Positions 35,409 to 47,933 of a stretch of 64,000 bases of DNA are shown here, one piece after another. The first letter of the stretch is position 1. Every line of letters starts with the position of its first letter. Position numbers and translations under genes: made by a program. The stretch lies in NCBI GenBank assembly GCA_020073085.1, contig JAIQFV010000012.1, positions 62,001 through 126,000 of the forward strand, in the 5' to 3' direction. The DNA comes from Terriglobia bacterium. GTDB taxonomy: Bacteria > Acidobacteriota > Terriglobia > JAIQFV01. The notes beneath the pieces were generated by a model. It saw only the letters and a list, made by a program, of their open reading frames with translations. It was not told where the DNA came from and searched no databases.

Positions 35409-36212
35409 TCACCCTCCTTGAATAGAGAGTCTTCGAATCGACCTGGCCCACCACCACTCTCCGAGGAGGAAAATGACAATGGCCCAGAAGAGCTGAATGG
35501 CCAGCATCTCAAAGATCTTTCCCCCCTGAACTTTTCCCAGATAAATCAGCACGGGTGTGAAGCTGATATGCTGGAAGGGGAGGTAAGCCAGCACTCGCTG
35601 GAAACCGCGCGGGAAAAACGACATCGGAATTAAAAGTCCCGAGAACAATTCCAAAAGAAAATACTTGGCCCGCAACAGGCCCTGGATCGACTTCAACCGG
35701 ATGGCACAGGTTCCGAAGATGAAATTGATCGTGGCCACAATAAAAAAGGAGAGCACGGTGGAAATGAAGAATGCGACGAAGTGGACCCCGCTCGATGGTC
35801 CGCTCACCGGAAAAACCAGCGAAATCACCACGGCGGCGGGTGCGGTGAGCAGGAACAGGCGGAAGCAGCTCTCGCCGAGTGACTGGGCGATCACGGACCA
35901 CTGGACATGGATGGGCTTGATAAGCGTCATCGAGATTTTTCCCTCCATGACGTCGTTGGCCATATCCTGGTCGATCGTGCTGAAATAGAACGACCGGATG
36001 ATCCAGCCCAAGGAGATGTAAGTCACCATCTGTTTCAGGTTGAATCCCTCGATGCGGTCACTGTTGAGAAAGATCGCCCGCCAGATGAAGTAATACACGG
36101 TGACATTGATGAGATAGGTAATCACCCCGGTATAGTAGCGGAGGCGGTACGCCAGGATGTTCACAAAGCCCACACGGGCGAACTCGAGGTAGGTCTTGAA
36201 CCAGGTCAGCAT
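35409..36212 (-). CDS. ABC-2 type transporter permease (DUF990 family)
   Basis: 267 residues, six membrane segments. GKISMTLIKPIHVQWSVIAQ and IPMSFFPRGFQRVLAYLPFQ are the family's cytoplasmic and loop landmarks. It is the upstream partner of the permease at 34293; the pair with a single ATPase (39608-40681) is the usual COG4587/COG3694-COG4586 transporter. The pair is divided by a 324-base gap filled with tandem repeat. Confidence 0.85.
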   Translation of the reverse strand: MLTWFKTYLEFARVGFVNILAYRLRYYTGVITYLINVTVYYFIWRAIFLNSDRIEGFNLKQMVTYISLGWIIRSFYFSTIDQDMANDVMEGKISMTLIKPIHVQWSVIAQSLGESCFRLFLLTAPAAVVISLVFPVSGPSSGVHFVAFFISTVLSFFIVATINFIFGTCAIRLKSIQGLLRAKYFLLELFSGLLIPMSFFPRGFQRVLAYLPFQHISFTPVLIYLGKVQGGKIFEMLAIQLFWAIVIFLLGEWWWARSIRRLSIQGG

Positions 36213-36333
36213 TTTGTGATCACTTATCCTGAATGCCTCGATACAAAGCTATCTTGGGTTGAAGAAGCAGGATTCTAACACGAAAGAAAAGCAAGGGGGT
36301 CAGGAGTTCAGCCAAGCCGGCCTCTCCCGAAAC

Positions 36334-36356
36334 GGCGGCGAGGTGCTCTCGCCGCC
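36334..36356 (-). terminator. GC-rich hairpin downstream of the sugar dehydrogenase
   Basis: GGCGGCGA, a 7-base loop, TCGCCGCC; it lies 50 bases past the stop of the minus-strand dehydrogenase. The following T-run is weak (GTTTCGG), so a factor-independent terminator is only possible. Confidence 0.45.
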
Positions 36357-36406
36357 GCTCGGCCGCAGGGGTCCACGGGGGGTGCCTCTCCAGCGGAATT
36401 CAAGCC

Positions 36407-39301
36407 TCATCGCGGAGGGGCCGATTTCCCGATGGCGAGTGCCGTCCCGTTATCGGCAAAAAAATTCAGTGTCGCTTGGGTCGGCGCATCAATCGCCAGG
36501 AGGATGAACTGCGTTTGATATCCGCCTCCATCGGCCACCTGGGGAAAAATGATTGGTATGGGCGAGGCCTGAAGAAAATCGGCCACCGGGAAGGTCGACA
36601 TCAAAAATTCATTCCTTGAATTCGTCAGGGAGCGGAGGGTCAAGGCCGCAAAAGGATTGGTCGAACTCAAATCCAGCACTCCCGTAAACCCTGCAGGCAG
36701 TCCGGGGATGAACTGGCCGGCGAACCTGGCGTCGTGTCCGTTGCCGGTGAGGTTTATGGCCCCGCTTCCGGCGGGCGTGCTGCCATCGGGTTGGAAGGCA
36801 TTGAGCGCCACCGTGATGGGGGAGCTGCCGGTCGCCGCGATTGCCATGCCGGTATCGTGGCCTCCTGATTTATCAAGGTAAATCAGTGCATGAGTGGTGG
36901 GAGTCGCCGCGGGAACGCCCGTCTCGCTCACCAGTACCCCGCCCTGGGAAAAGCCGAGAATGCCCGCGCCCTTGGGAGTCGAGGTTCCGTTGTCGGGAGT
37001 TAACTGAACAGACCCGGTGACCGTCGCCGCCGGAGAGCCGTCGCTCACCAGACGGAAGAGCCCGCCGGGAGGAATACTGTACTGGAAGCTATCGTTGGGC
37101 GAGAAGTCTCCCACTCGATGAATGGCCTGGGAGCCGCCTGCGCTGCTGAAGAACCGCAGTGTCCCGGTCTCGATGGCTTGCGAAGTATTCAAGAGAACCA
37201 GCGCGGTCTGGTTACCATTCCCATCTGCAAAGTGTGGAAAGAACAGTTGTCCCGGGGAGGCCGGTTGGCTCACATCCGCGACCGGGGTCGTGGTGAGCAG
37301 CGTGTCACCGCGCTGATTGGTCGTCAGGCGCAGGGCTACGGCGGACAACGGCACAGAGCTGGAAATCTCCAGCGAACCGAATTGGATGGCCGAGGCGAAG
37401 TTTGGAGGAAGAACAAAATCCGGCGCCAGCTGATTCAACTCGGTGATGAACAGCGCGCGATGGGCCGCCGGCGGAATCGCTCCATTGCCCAGAGCGATCT
37501 GATTTCCATTGGCGTCGCGCAGCAGGAATTGCACGCTTGCCGTCGTCCCACCCGGATTGGCCAACGCGATGCCCGTGTTCACGCTGAGGGTCCCGAGCTC
37601 ATTCCGGTCGTCCTTTGCGGCCACGCCGGTTCGAAAATCAATAAACGTTCGCGCGATCGCCGTGGGCGGTGACGCAGGCACCCCGACCTCGCTCACGATG
37701 ACGTTGTTTTGCCTCAGGCTGAAGACGGCGGTCCCCACCAATGAATTCGGAACGCCCAGGGTCACCGTCGCATAACCGGCACGCACTGAGCCCCCCTGCC
37801 CCGGGGTCGTGCTTGAAGCAGCGCCGTCTCCGGGGACGGCCAGGGTCACCTCGGACGTTCCGACCCCGGCGGCGTCCTCTGTGACAGTAAAGCTGAGACC
37901 GGCGACAGAAATGGTCCCCACGCGCGAAGGTCCCGGCGGGTTGGCAGCCACCGTGTAGCTCACTGTTCCGTTTCCTGAGCCGCTGCTCCCTGAATTGAGG
38001 GAGATCCACGGGTCGTTACTTAGGGCGGTCCAGGCGCAGCCGGAGGTCGTGGTCACCGCAATACTGCCCGTCCCGCCGTTCGCCGTAAAAGATTGACTCA
38101 CCGGGGATCTCGAGAACGAGCAGGCCGAGGTGCCGGAGGTGAGCCGGTTCACGACGCCTCCGAGCCCAACCACATAAATTTCTCCCGCCTCGTCTTCCCC
38201 AAAAGACGAGATGTTCAATCCGCTGTTGAGAAGAACGCTTTGCGTCCCATTGTTCAACATCACGATCTCGCCGGAGCAAAAATCACCAAAAACGTAAGCC
38301 CCCGCCGGAAGGCTCCCCCGAGTCCCTCGATAAACATACCCGCCGGTGATCGAACATCGCGCGGGGACGGCGGGAGACGTCTGGGCATGGGGATATTCAG
38401 CGATTGGAAACGTGAAACCACTCGTGTTGGCGCACAAGGCGGGATCATTGTTCGTGCAATGATTTCCCTCAAAGATGCGCCAGCCATAGTTGCCTCCCAC
38501 CGTCACGATGTCGACCTCTTCCCAGTGGTCCTGACCGACATCCCCCACGTAGAGTTGCCCCGTGCCCCGGTCAAATGAGAATCGAAACGGATTGCGCATG
38601 CCCAGTGAAAAAATCTCGGGCCTCCCCCCGCCCGAGAAAAAGGGATTGCTGGGCGGCGAAGAATACGGGACGGATCCGTTGGGATGATCCACATCAATGC
38701 GAAGAATTTTGCCGAGAAGTTCGTTGGTGTTCTGGGCCCGGTTGCCGGGGTCGTTGGCCGAACCCCCGTCCCCCATCCCGATATAAAGAAATCCATCCGG
38801 CCCAAACACGACCATCCCACCGTTATGGTTGACGAACGGCTGGGCAATGACGAGCAGGATCTGCTCTGTGGGATCCGCCACATTCGCGTTTGAAGCCGAG
38901 GCATGATACTCCGCGATGACCGTCGCCCCGTCGCCCGCCCGTGTGTAATCCACGAAGAAGCGCCGGTTCGCGGGGAATTGCGGATGGAACGCCAGACCCA
39001 GCAAGCCTTGCTCTCCGCCAAAGATCACCTTGGAGGAAATGTCCAGAAAAACAGTGGGACTGGAGGCTCCGGGCTGCAGAACTTTGATGAGTCCTCCCTG
39101 CTCCACGACAAAGAGCCGATTGCTCCCATCCTGGGCACTGGTTACAAAGAGCGGGTTGGAGAGCCCGGTCAAAACCGGCACCAGCTGGATAGAAGCCTGA
39201 ACGGGCCCTGCGCCCGAGGTCACCCCGTATGTCTGATCGTTCTTGCAAAGAACTCCCATCAATGTCATAAAAAGGAATAATCCGAATAGTGGCTTGTTCA
39301 T
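36407..39301 (-). CDS. exported PQQ-dependent sugar dehydrogenase with BACON and repeat modules
   Basis: 964 residues from the ATG at 39301, with GGAGG seven bases upstream. A signal peptide ([14 protein letters not shown]) leads to a six-bladed glucose/sorbosone dehydrogenase domain (about 40-400: [39 protein letters not shown]). A BACON-type module follows ([31 protein letters not shown]), then two tandem ~200-residue repeats ([16 protein letters not shown] versus [16 protein letters not shown]). These repeats are typical of secreted Acidobacteria proteins. It should oxidise a sugar in the periplasm or outside. The gene separates the ABC permeases from their ATPase without evident function in that transporter. 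Confidence 0.85.
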   Translation of the reverse strand: MNKPLFGLFLFMTLMGVLCKNDQTYGVTSGAGPVQASIQLVPVLTGLSNPLFVTSAQDGSNRLFVVEQGGLIKVLQPGASSPTVFLDISSKVIFGGEQGLLGLAFHPQFPANRRFFVDYTRAGDGATVIAEYHASASNANVADPTEQILLVIAQPFVNHNGGMVVFGPDGFLYIGMGDGGSANDPGNRAQNTNELLGKILRIDVDHPNGSVPYSSPPSNPFFSGGGRPEIFSLGMRNPFRFSFDRGTGQLYVGDVGQDHWEEVDIVTVGGNYGWRIFEGNHCTNNDPALCANTSGFTFPIAEYPHAQTSPAVPARCSITGGYVYRGTRGSLPAGAYVFGDFCSGEIVMLNNGTQSVLLNSGLNISSFGEDEAGEIYVVGLGGVVNRLTSGTSACSFSRSPVSQSFTANGGTGSIAVTTTSGCAWTALSNDPWISLNSGSSGSGNGTVSYTVAANPPGPSRVGTISVAGLSFTVTEDAAGVGTSEVTLAVPGDGAASSTTPGQGGSVRAGYATVTLGVPNSLVGTAVFSLRQNNVIVSEVGVPASPPTAIARTFIDFRTGVAAKDDRNELGTLSVNTGIALANPGGTTASVQFLLRDANGNQIALGNGAIPPAAHRALFITELNQLAPDFVLPPNFASAIQFGSLEISSSVPLSAVALRLTTNQRGDTLLTTTPVADVSQPASPGQLFFPHFADGNGNQTALVLLNTSQAIETGTLRFFSSAGGSQAIHRVGDFSPNDSFQYSIPPGGLFRLVSDGSPAATVTGSVQLTPDNGTSTPKGAGILGFSQGGVLVSETGVPAATPTTHALIYLDKSGGHDTGMAIAATGSSPITVALNAFQPDGSTPAGSGAINLTGNGHDARFAGQFIPGLPAGFTGVLDLSSTNPFAALTLRSLTNSRNEFLMSTFPVADFLQASPIPIIFPQVADGGGYQTQFILLAIDAPTQATLNFFADNGTALAIGKSAPPR

Positions 39302-39607
39302 GGACCTGCCTCCGGCCATAGATTTTGTCACCAAGGCGTCTCTGGACTGGGAGAGAAAACACCTCCCGCGTCCCTCTGTCTCCGGGCGTTCCATCTCACG
39401 CCTTGTCATCCACCAAGGCTACCCGCATGGTTTCAATTTGGAATTTAAGCTAGATCATTATAGCGCTTTTCAAGGTCTCTGCCATCCACGAGAATCCGAG
39501 ACGTGTGAAAGGGCGCAACCACAGGCAAGGATCCCGCAGGCGCGGCTTGGGAGAAACTCAAGAGGGTATCGCGAGCGAAGAGGCGTTCTTCTCCCTCCTC
39601 CAAACAC
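39302..39607. other. intergenic, nothing seen
   Basis: 306 bases between the ATPase and the sugar dehydrogenase, both on the minus strand. No hairpin, promoter or gene was recognised. Confidence 0.5.
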
Positions 39608-40681
39608 TCAACTCGGAGCAACCAGCGCTTCACTGCCCTGCGTGTAAATCTTCTTGACTATTTCTTCGATGGATTCTTCTTCAATCAGGATGTCTCGCAC
39701 CTCGAGGGTGTTGACAATTTGGCGGAGGATCTCTTCGGAGGGGATGCTATTGCGGTCATAAACGATCCGGCACTTCAACTCGTCCATGGGTTCAAGTTTC
39801 AGCCCGTTGGAAGTCGCGCCCGGGGGCGCCGTCAGGTTCTGTGCCATCCGGGCCAGGGCAGCATTCAGCTGGTCGATCTTGGGAATTTCGGTCTTATCCT
39901 TGAGATAAAGGGTTATCTGGTTGATCTTTCCGAGGCGGCGTTTGATTTCCTCCAGAGAACCATCAAACAGGATTTTCCCGTGATCGATGATCATAATTCG
40001 CCTGCAGAGTTCCTCGATGTCCGCCAGGTCGTGGGTCGTCAGCAGGACCGTCGTTTGAAATTGTGGATTGATCGTCTTCAGAAACTCCCGGATGCTTTCC
40101 TTGGCCACCACGTCGAGGCCAATGGTCGGTTCGTCGAGAAACAGCAGCGGCGGATTGTGCAACAAGGAAGCAGCCAGATCGCAGCGCATCCGCTCGCCAA
40201 GCGAGAGCTTCCGAACGGGGGTGTGCAGGAAATCTCCGAGGCGGAGGATCTCATTGAACAACGCCATGCGGGCATCAAAATCCCTTTTCGAGACGTCGTA
40301 GATGCGCCGCAACAGCTTGAACGATTCGATGACGGCGATGTCCCACCACAGTTGCGTCCGCTGGCCGAACACCACTCCAATGGTCTTGGTGTAATGCTTG
40401 CGGTCCCGGTGCGGGACAAAACCGTTCACCTCGATCTTTCCCGTTGAAGGCACCAGGATGCCGGTCAGCATTTTGATGGTCGTCGATTTTCCAGCCCCGT
40501 TGGGACCGATGTAACCAACCATTTCTCCGGTCGAGATGTCGAATGAGATGTGGTCGACGGCTTTGACCTGATGGTACGTCCGCGCGAACAGATCCTTGAG
40601 CGCTCCCGCGACACCCTCGCGGCGTTTGAAGGTTCGAAAGTACTTGCACAGCCCGTTCACGTGGACGATCGTGTCGCTCAT
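39608..40681 (-). CDS. ABC transporter ATP-binding protein (COG4586 type)
   Basis: 357 residues from the ATG at 40681. Walker A (GYIGPNGAGKSTTIKML), signature VRKLSLGERMRCDLAASLL, Walker B with LLFLDEPTIGLD and the H-loop (LLTTHDLADIEE) are all intact. The long N-terminal strand and the C-terminal domain (LEEIKRRLGKINQITLYL) place it with the ATPases that serve DUF990 permeases; both permeases lie a few kilobases downstream, past the sugar dehydrogenase. A TTG-free start and GGAA upstream are weak evidence for translation start. Confidence 0.9.
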   Translation of the reverse strand: MSDTIVHVNGLCKYFRTFKRREGVAGALKDLFARTYHQVKAVDHISFDISTGEMVGYIGPNGAGKSTTIKMLTGILVPSTGKIEVNGFVPHRDRKHYTKTIGVVFGQRTQLWWDIAVIESFKLLRRIYDVSKRDFDARMALFNEILRLGDFLHTPVRKLSLGERMRCDLAASLLHNPPLLFLDEPTIGLDVVAKESIREFLKTINPQFQTTVLLTTHDLADIEELCRRIMIIDHGKILFDGSLEEIKRRLGKINQITLYLKDKTEIPKIDQLNAALARMAQNLTAPPGATSNGLKLEPMDELKCRIVYDRNSIPSEEILRQIVNTLEVRDILIEEESIEEIVKKIYTQGSEALVAPS

Positions 40682-40881
40682 CGGGGTTCCATGGGCTTGC
40701 GGCGAATGCGGTCGATTTGAGAATATTGTAAAACCGTTGGATTCTACCAGAGGAGGAGCAGGGGGGCAATTCGAGGGGTGAGCAGCAGTTCGCCCTTTCT
40801 GAATTCTCCGCCCACGCGACGCAGGAACCGGTCTCATTCACATTTGATGAATGAGCGCAGGGTGTGATTAAATCGATCGCA

Positions 40882-41526
40882 ATGGAAACGCATCGTAATG
40901 GCCCAGCCCGAGAATTTGACTCCCGACGGATCGGCGTGTGGATCCTGGCGGGGGTATTGGCTTGGAGCGCTTGGGTGTCCGGCGGCCAAGCCGGGCCCTC
41001 TCCGGGTTCCGAGGAAAAGGCGGCCCGGGTGGCCTCCATCTTCCAATCGCTGAAGGAGAGACCTCCCGGGGACCAGAGTCCGCCTCCCAGCTCGACGATC
41101 CGAATCACTGAAGAGGAGTTAAATGCTTACCTCGAGCAGGAATACCGGAAGAAACCAAACAGCGGGATGAAATCCGCCACCGTGAAATTGTTCGACGGGA
41201 ACCGGGTAGCGGCGGATTCGATGATCGATGTGGACGAGGTCAAAAGCGACAATTCCATGGGGTTGAAGCTGCTCACCTGGCTGATGAGCGGCAATCAATT
41301 GCTCCACGCGGAAGCCAAGTTGATATTCAAGGGCAATACGGTCACCTACGAACTGGAACGCGCGCAATTGAATGGAGTGACCTTGCCCAATGCCCTCGTG
41401 GAAAAACTCATCGAGGTGTTAGCCCGCAGGCAGTCACAGAAGATTGATGTGACCAAGCCCATCCCGCTTTCCACTTCCATCAAACACGTGGAGATCAAGC
41501 AGGGATTGTTAATCATCGAGACCTGA
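40882..41526 (+). CDS. exported protein of unknown function
   Basis: 214 residues from the ATG at 40882. An uncleaved-looking or signal hydrophobic segment (IGVWILAGVLAWSAWVSGGQ) is followed by a compact alpha/beta region (ITEEELNAYLEQEYRKKPNS, VTYELERAQLNGVTLP) and a Lys-rich end ISTSIKHVEIKQGLLII. It resembles LmeA/YceB-like periplasmic domain proteins, which bind hydrophobic ligands, but only by general pattern. It is divergent from the ABC ATPase with 200 bases between. Confidence 0.6.
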   Translation: METHRNGPAREFDSRRIGVWILAGVLAWSAWVSGGQAGPSPGSEEKAARVASIFQSLKERPPGDQSPPPSSTIRITEEELNAYLEQEYRKKPNSGMKSATVKLFDGNRVAADSMIDVDEVKSDNSMGLKLLTWLMSGNQLLHAEAKLIFKGNTVTYELERAQLNGVTLPNALVEKLIEVLARRQSQKIDVTKPIPLSTSIKHVEIKQGLLIIET

Positions 41527-41597
41527 GGATTGCAGGCGAGGCTGCTCGGCCCTGCCCAGTGCGCCATGAGGAAGCCCCGCACTCATGGATTTTCCCC

Positions 41598-43004
41598 TCA
41601 TTGCTCTCTGCCCGTCTCTGACCGCTTCTCTCTTCGATGAATGAAATAAACCAAGACGCCCGTCAGCAGCCAGAGCAGACCGATCAGGATCGCGCGGCGG
41701 GTCAGATAGAACAGTTCTCCGACCACCCCGGCCAGGGCCAGACAGGTCAGCACGGGCTGTCCCGCCACTGAAAACGGTATCCGGAATGGCCGTTCCTGAT
41801 CGGGTCTCTGGTGCCGCAGAATCAAGACCGAGAGATTGACGAACACGAATACAATCAAGGCCGCGAACACGCCTGCGGAAGCGACGACGGCGATGTTGCC
41901 GATTGCGGTCAAGCCGACCCCGAGCGCGCCCAGGACGAGAGTCGCCACCGAGGGGGAATGAAAGCGGGGATGAATCGAGGCGAGGAATCCGGGGAGGCGG
42001 CCATCCCTTGCCATGGCGAGGCCCACGCGGGGCGCCCCGATCAGGCAGCCCATTCCCGAAGTGGCCGTGGCGGCCATTCCCGCGAGCGCGATGAAGGCGG
42101 GTGCCATCCACGCGAAGAACGACTTCGTCGAGAGGGCAGCCCGCATCGCCGTGGCCAGCGGGGCGTCCAGTTTCGGCAGGAGGTTCCAATCCACCACACG
42201 AACACAGGTCCAGCCCACCAGGGTATAAAGGACCACCACCGTAAGGATCGACGTGACCGTCGCGAGAGGGACGTCCCGTCGCGGGTTCTTTGCTTCTTCG
42301 GCGAGGGTACAAATGGCATCGATGTGCGTTTGCCCGAACGCCACAATGGCAGCCGCCGCGATGACTCCGGCCATTCCCAGCGGCATGAAAGGGGTTTGGA
42401 ATATCGGTGCAGCGAGGCGAGCCGTCTTAAGACCAAGGACAATAAAAACGGCAAGGGCCAGTATTTTGACGAAGACCAGCACGTTAATCACGTGCTTGGA
42501 TAGGGTCAACCCCAGGTAAAGCAGGAGGGTCGTCAAAACGCCCAGCAAGGCGGCCCAGGCCTGCAATGATAATCCGGGAAACACAAAGCGTGCGTACAGC
42601 CCGAAGCCGAGCCACACCGCGGCGCCAATGATCACGTACTGAGTCATCAGGGTCCATCCCACCACCACGGAGACGAATTCTCCCATTCGCGGAGACAGGG
42701 TTGTAAATGCCTCCCGGCAATAAACGTAAGAGGCTCCGGCATTCGGATACATCGCTGCCAGCTCTGAAAAACCCAGGGCCGTCAAGGTGGCGACGCTGCC
42801 CGCAATCAGGAAACTCAGGAAGAGCGCCGGGCCCGCCGGGCCCGCCGCGATGCCGGTGAGGACAAAGATTCCTGCACCGATCAGGGAGGCCACGCCAATC
42901 GACCATAAATCAAAAAAGGAAAGCCTTCTTGAAAGTGCAGGGCGCGGCGCGTGTGAGGATCCCTGCGCGGCCGGGGGCAAAGATGAGGCGTTCTCATTAG
43001 TCAT
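41598..43004 (-). CDS. APC-family amino acid permease
   Basis: 468 residues from the ATG at 43004. About 12 membrane segments; the APC signature is IGVASLIGAGIFVLTGIAAG, with EEAKNPRRDVPLA as the substrate-loop motif. It is close in style to the cationic or neutral amino acid transporter group (CAT-like). It faces the PpiD-like gene and has no linked partner. Import of an amino acid is inferred from the family. Confidence 0.88.
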   Translation of the reverse strand: MTNENASSLPPAAQGSSHAPRPALSRRLSFFDLWSIGVASLIGAGIFVLTGIAAGPAGPALFLSFLIAGSVATLTALGFSELAAMYPNAGASYVYCREAFTTLSPRMGEFVSVVVGWTLMTQYVIIGAAVWLGFGLYARFVFPGLSLQAWAALLGVLTTLLLYLGLTLSKHVINVLVFVKILALAVFIVLGLKTARLAAPIFQTPFMPLGMAGVIAAAAIVAFGQTHIDAICTLAEEAKNPRRDVPLATVTSILTVVVLYTLVGWTCVRVVDWNLLPKLDAPLATAMRAALSTKSFFAWMAPAFIALAGMAATATSGMGCLIGAPRVGLAMARDGRLPGFLASIHPRFHSPSVATLVLGALGVGLTAIGNIAVVASAGVFAALIVFVFVNLSVLILRHQRPDQERPFRIPFSVAGQPVLTCLALAGVVGELFYLTRRAILIGLLWLLTGVLVYFIHRREKRSETGREQ

Positions 43005-43296
43005 GTGAAGTTGAGATCTTGATGACCGGAGGCTTGCAATCGAAATCCGGTTTGATTGTATCAACCCCGGGGTTCAGGAGAAAGCGATTATGGAGATGCG
43101 AACCCGGAAGAAACAAAAAAACCGATGCGGGATATGGGAATCCGCACCGGTTCGAATCGACGCACAGCGTGGCGCTGAGGCAGAATCAGCTCCCCGTGCG
43201 ACGTTCCAGTTGGTTCAAACAAACCGTTCCCGCCCCAAGAAACGGAACCCAGGATCCTCGCTCCCCGGGGCGCCGGGATGGCTCACCCATGGATCA

Positions 43297-45237
43297 TCAG
43301 ACCACCCGGCGATTCAAGGCCGCATTCAGCGCCTTCTCATTGATCTTCACCTTGCCCTCGCGCAATGCGCGGGCGAGCAACTCCTCCTGGAAGGACTGAA
43401 AGGCGTTGCCGCGCTTCTGTTCCTGCAGGGATGCGGTGGTGGCCGCCCTGGCCTTCTCAAAATCCTCCGGCTTTACTTCTTCCTTCGCCTTGATTCGGAA
43501 GACCACGAATTTGTTCCCGAGCTTGAGGGCGCTCGAGGTTTCGCCCACCTTCATCCCAAATGCCACATTGCTGATATCTCGCGTGTCGCCCAGCTTTTTA
43601 TCAGGAGCGTTCCGCTTGAAGGGTTCCGTGGTCTCGGCCTTGAATCCCGCCGATCTGGCTGAAGCCGAAAGATCCCTGGCCGAAGCGGCCGCCTTTGCAA
43701 AGGCCTCGGCTTTCTTCTTCGCCAACGTCGATGCCTGCTCGTCCTTAAACGCCTTCTCAACCCGGGCGCGCACTTCCGAGAGCTCGGGAACGTGCGGCGA
43801 TTCAATCGCCACCACCTCGGGAACCGCGAAACCTGTGCTGATTCGGACGGGCTGTCCGCACCTGTTCAGCGGGGTCCCGAAGATTCTTTTCTCAAAGTCG
43901 GGATTGCTGCCGACCTCCGGCACCGTGTCACCGACCGCGAACAGGGGCGTCTCGCGGACCTCCGCGCCAAACTGCTTGGCGATGGCCTCGAGATCCGCCG
44001 GCTTGGCCGAGGCAGACGCATAAATCTGGTCGGCGAGGGCGCTGCCCTCACGATCCGCCTTTTGTGCCATGAGGGTCGGCCGGATCTGCTCCTTGGCTTC
44101 CTCGAAACTCATCGTGTGGGCCCCCTGATGTTCCATCGCCTTGATGATATGAAAACCAAACCGGGTGGTGACCAGATCACTGACGGCGCCCACGCCCAAG
44201 GAAAGCGCCACTTGTTTGAACTCGGGAACAAAGGGGGTGCTCTCATCCACCCAGCCCAACGCTCCGCCGGATGCTTTCGTGCCGGGATCCTCGGAGTATT
44301 CTTTCGCCAATTGAACGAAATCGGCTCCCGCCCGGGCCTTTGCCAGAACTTCAAGTGCTTTCTGCCTGACCTTCTCAACCTCATCAGGCGACTTACCGGT
44401 CGTACTGAATAGTATGTGGTTGACCCGGGTGCGGTCGTTGACGAAATACCGGATACGGTTTTGATCGTAATACTGCCGCAGATCCTCATCGGTAATCTTC
44501 AGATTGGCACGGATCTTGGTCATGCTGACGAGGAGATATTTTGCCCGGCGTTGTTCCGACGTCATGAATTTCTGCTTGTTGGTTTCGTAATATTTTTTCA
44601 GTCCCGCCTCGTCCACCGGGGCCGATTTCTCGATCTCCACGGGGTCGAACAACACGTAATCGAGCGTGACTTTTTCATTGTTGTTACGGTAGGACTGCGC
44701 CACCTCCTCCGGCGTCACAATGATGGAATCCGTTATCAGGTGGCGGAGTTTTTCGATCAGAATCTGGTCGCGTTCACTGGCCTCGAATTCCTCCACCGAC
44801 ATCCCGGTCTGCTGAATGACGCGGCTATACGCCTGCATGTTCACCCCACCCCCCATTTGCTGGAACAGGGGAATGGAGAGAATTCTTTCTTTTAACTCGC
44901 GGTCGCTGGCGTCCAGCCCGAAGGTCTTCGCCTCTTGAATCAGCAGCTTCTGCGTAATCATCTCGTCGAGCAACTGCCGGGGCACCCCCACCTTCTTCAG
45001 GAACTCGATGTCTTTGGGGTAGTTGGACCCTTTCAGAAAGCGTTTGAAGGCGGTTTCAAAGTCGCGCGAGGTGACTTCCGTTTTCCCTACCTCGGCCACT
45101 GCCGCACTGGAACCGGCATCACTGATCGTGCCGGATGTCGGAATAAAAAAGACCACCATGCCCAGCGCCATGATGCCCGTGATGAATCCCAGAATCCACT
45201 TCATCGCGGCTTTTTGCTTACGGAACAGATCAAGCAT
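43297..45237 (-). CDS. periplasmic folding chaperone with PPIC domain, PpiD-like
   Basis: 646 residues, with AAGGAG before the ATG. An N-terminal membrane anchor (KWILGFITGIMALGMVVFF) is followed by a SurA-like N-terminal domain (ELKERILSIPLFQQMG) and a parvulin PPIC domain (NHILFSTTGKSPDEVEK, then GALGWVDESTPFVPEFKQVA, FGFHIIKAMEHQ) then a second, probably degenerate, C-terminal domain. It should assist folding or release of secreted proteins at the inner membrane. A gap of 729 bases separates it from the mre genes, which are read the opposite way. Confidence 0.9.
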   Translation of the reverse strand: MLDLFRKQKAAMKWILGFITGIMALGMVVFFIPTSGTISDAGSSAAVAEVGKTEVTSRDFETAFKRFLKGSNYPKDIEFLKKVGVPRQLLDEMITQKLLIQEAKTFGLDASDRELKERILSIPLFQQMGGGVNMQAYSRVIQQTGMSVEEFEASERDQILIEKLRHLITDSIIVTPEEVAQSYRNNNEKVTLDYVLFDPVEIEKSAPVDEAGLKKYYETNKQKFMTSEQRRAKYLLVSMTKIRANLKITDEDLRQYYDQNRIRYFVNDRTRVNHILFSTTGKSPDEVEKVRQKALEVLAKARAGADFVQLAKEYSEDPGTKASGGALGWVDESTPFVPEFKQVALSLGVGAVSDLVTTRFGFHIIKAMEHQGAHTMSFEEAKEQIRPTLMAQKADREGSALADQIYASASAKPADLEAIAKQFGAEVRETPLFAVGDTVPEVGSNPDFEKRIFGTPLNRCGQPVRISTGFAVPEVVAIESPHVPELSEVRARVEKAFKDEQASTLAKKKAEAFAKAAASARDLSASARSAGFKAETTEPFKRNAPDKKLGDTRDISNVAFGMKVGETSSALKLGNKFVVFRIKAKEEVKPEDFEKARAATTASLQEQKRGNAFQSFQEELLARALREGKVKINEKALNAALNRRVV

Positions 45238-46998
<1,761 letters not shown>

Positions 46999-47050
46999 TG
47001 GGAAAACTTCAAGCCGCCAGGGCCTCGTCCGGCGGTTGAAGGGTACGACC

Positions 47051-47875
47051 ATGAACGCATTTCTGACTCGAAGAAAAAACTGGGTGACGCTCAGCCTGAC
47101 GCTGCTCACACAGTTGATCCTTTTAGGGGCTCAAGTCACCGACCGTAACAACGTCAGGTTTGTTCGGATCTGGGCCAACTTCCTCATCATCCCGGCGGAA
47201 CAATTCACCTCAGCCACGGTCGATATCACGAGCAACGTGTGGCACCGCTATATTGCCCTTCGACATGCCTCGGAAGAAAACCACCAGTTGAAGGAACAGA
47301 TTCAGGCCCTGTCCCTTGAGAAGAACCGGTTGGATGCGGAAGTCCAGGCAAGCCGGCGGCTGCAGGCGCTCCTCAATTTGAAGGAAGCCGCCCCCTGGGC
47401 CAGCGTGGCCGGTGAAGTCATTGGGAGTTCTCCCAGTGAAGCCTTCAAGTCCATCATCATCAACACCGGAGTCAATGCCGGCCTGAGCAACAACCTGCCC
47501 GTTCTGACCCCAGACGGCGTGGTCGGCCGGATCGTCCGTGTGTCGGCTCACTCTTCCTGGGTGCAACTGATCACCGACAGCGAGAGCGGGGTGGGCGTGG
47601 TGTTTGAGAAGTCGCGCGTTCACGGAGTCGCGAAGGGTTCGGGCGGCAGCCTTTTGGACGTTGAGTATGTGGTGAATGAAGAGAACATTTCGGTCGGAGA
47701 TGCCATCCGGACCTCGGGGGAAGACCAGATTTATCCCAAGGATTTCCTGGTGGGGACGGTGGTCTCGGTGCAATCGGGTAGCGGAATCTTTAAGAAAATC
47801 ACCGCCCTTCCCGCGGCGCAACTGTCGCGACTGGAAGAGGTGTTGGTCATGAAAAAAACATCAAAGCGCGAATAA
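47051..47875 (+). CDS. mreC: rod-shape-determining protein MreC
   Basis: 274 residues. An N-terminal membrane segment (VTLSLTLLTQLILLGAQ) is followed by a coiled coil (NHQLKEQIQALSLEKNRLDA) and the beta-rich MreC core (VIGSSPSEAFKSIIINTG, GVVGRIVRVSAHSSWVQLIT). It links MreB to the periplasmic wall enzymes PBP2 and RodA. Position between mreB and mreD fits. Confidence 0.96.
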   Translation: MNAFLTRRKNWVTLSLTLLTQLILLGAQVTDRNNVRFVRIWANFLIIPAEQFTSATVDITSNVWHRYIALRHASEENHQLKEQIQALSLEKNRLDAEVQASRRLQALLNLKEAAPWASVAGEVIGSSPSEAFKSIIINTGVNAGLSNNLPVLTPDGVVGRIVRVSAHSSWVQLITDSESGVGVVFEKSRVHGVAKGSGGSLLDVEYVVNEENISVGDAIRTSGEDQIYPKDFLVGTVVSVQSGSGIFKKITALPAAQLSRLEEVLVMKKTSKRE

Positions 47876-47933
47876 CACTCCCGCGAGGCAGCGACGGCTT
47901 CGCGAGCGGGGTCCCGGCGGACGGGTTGACTGA

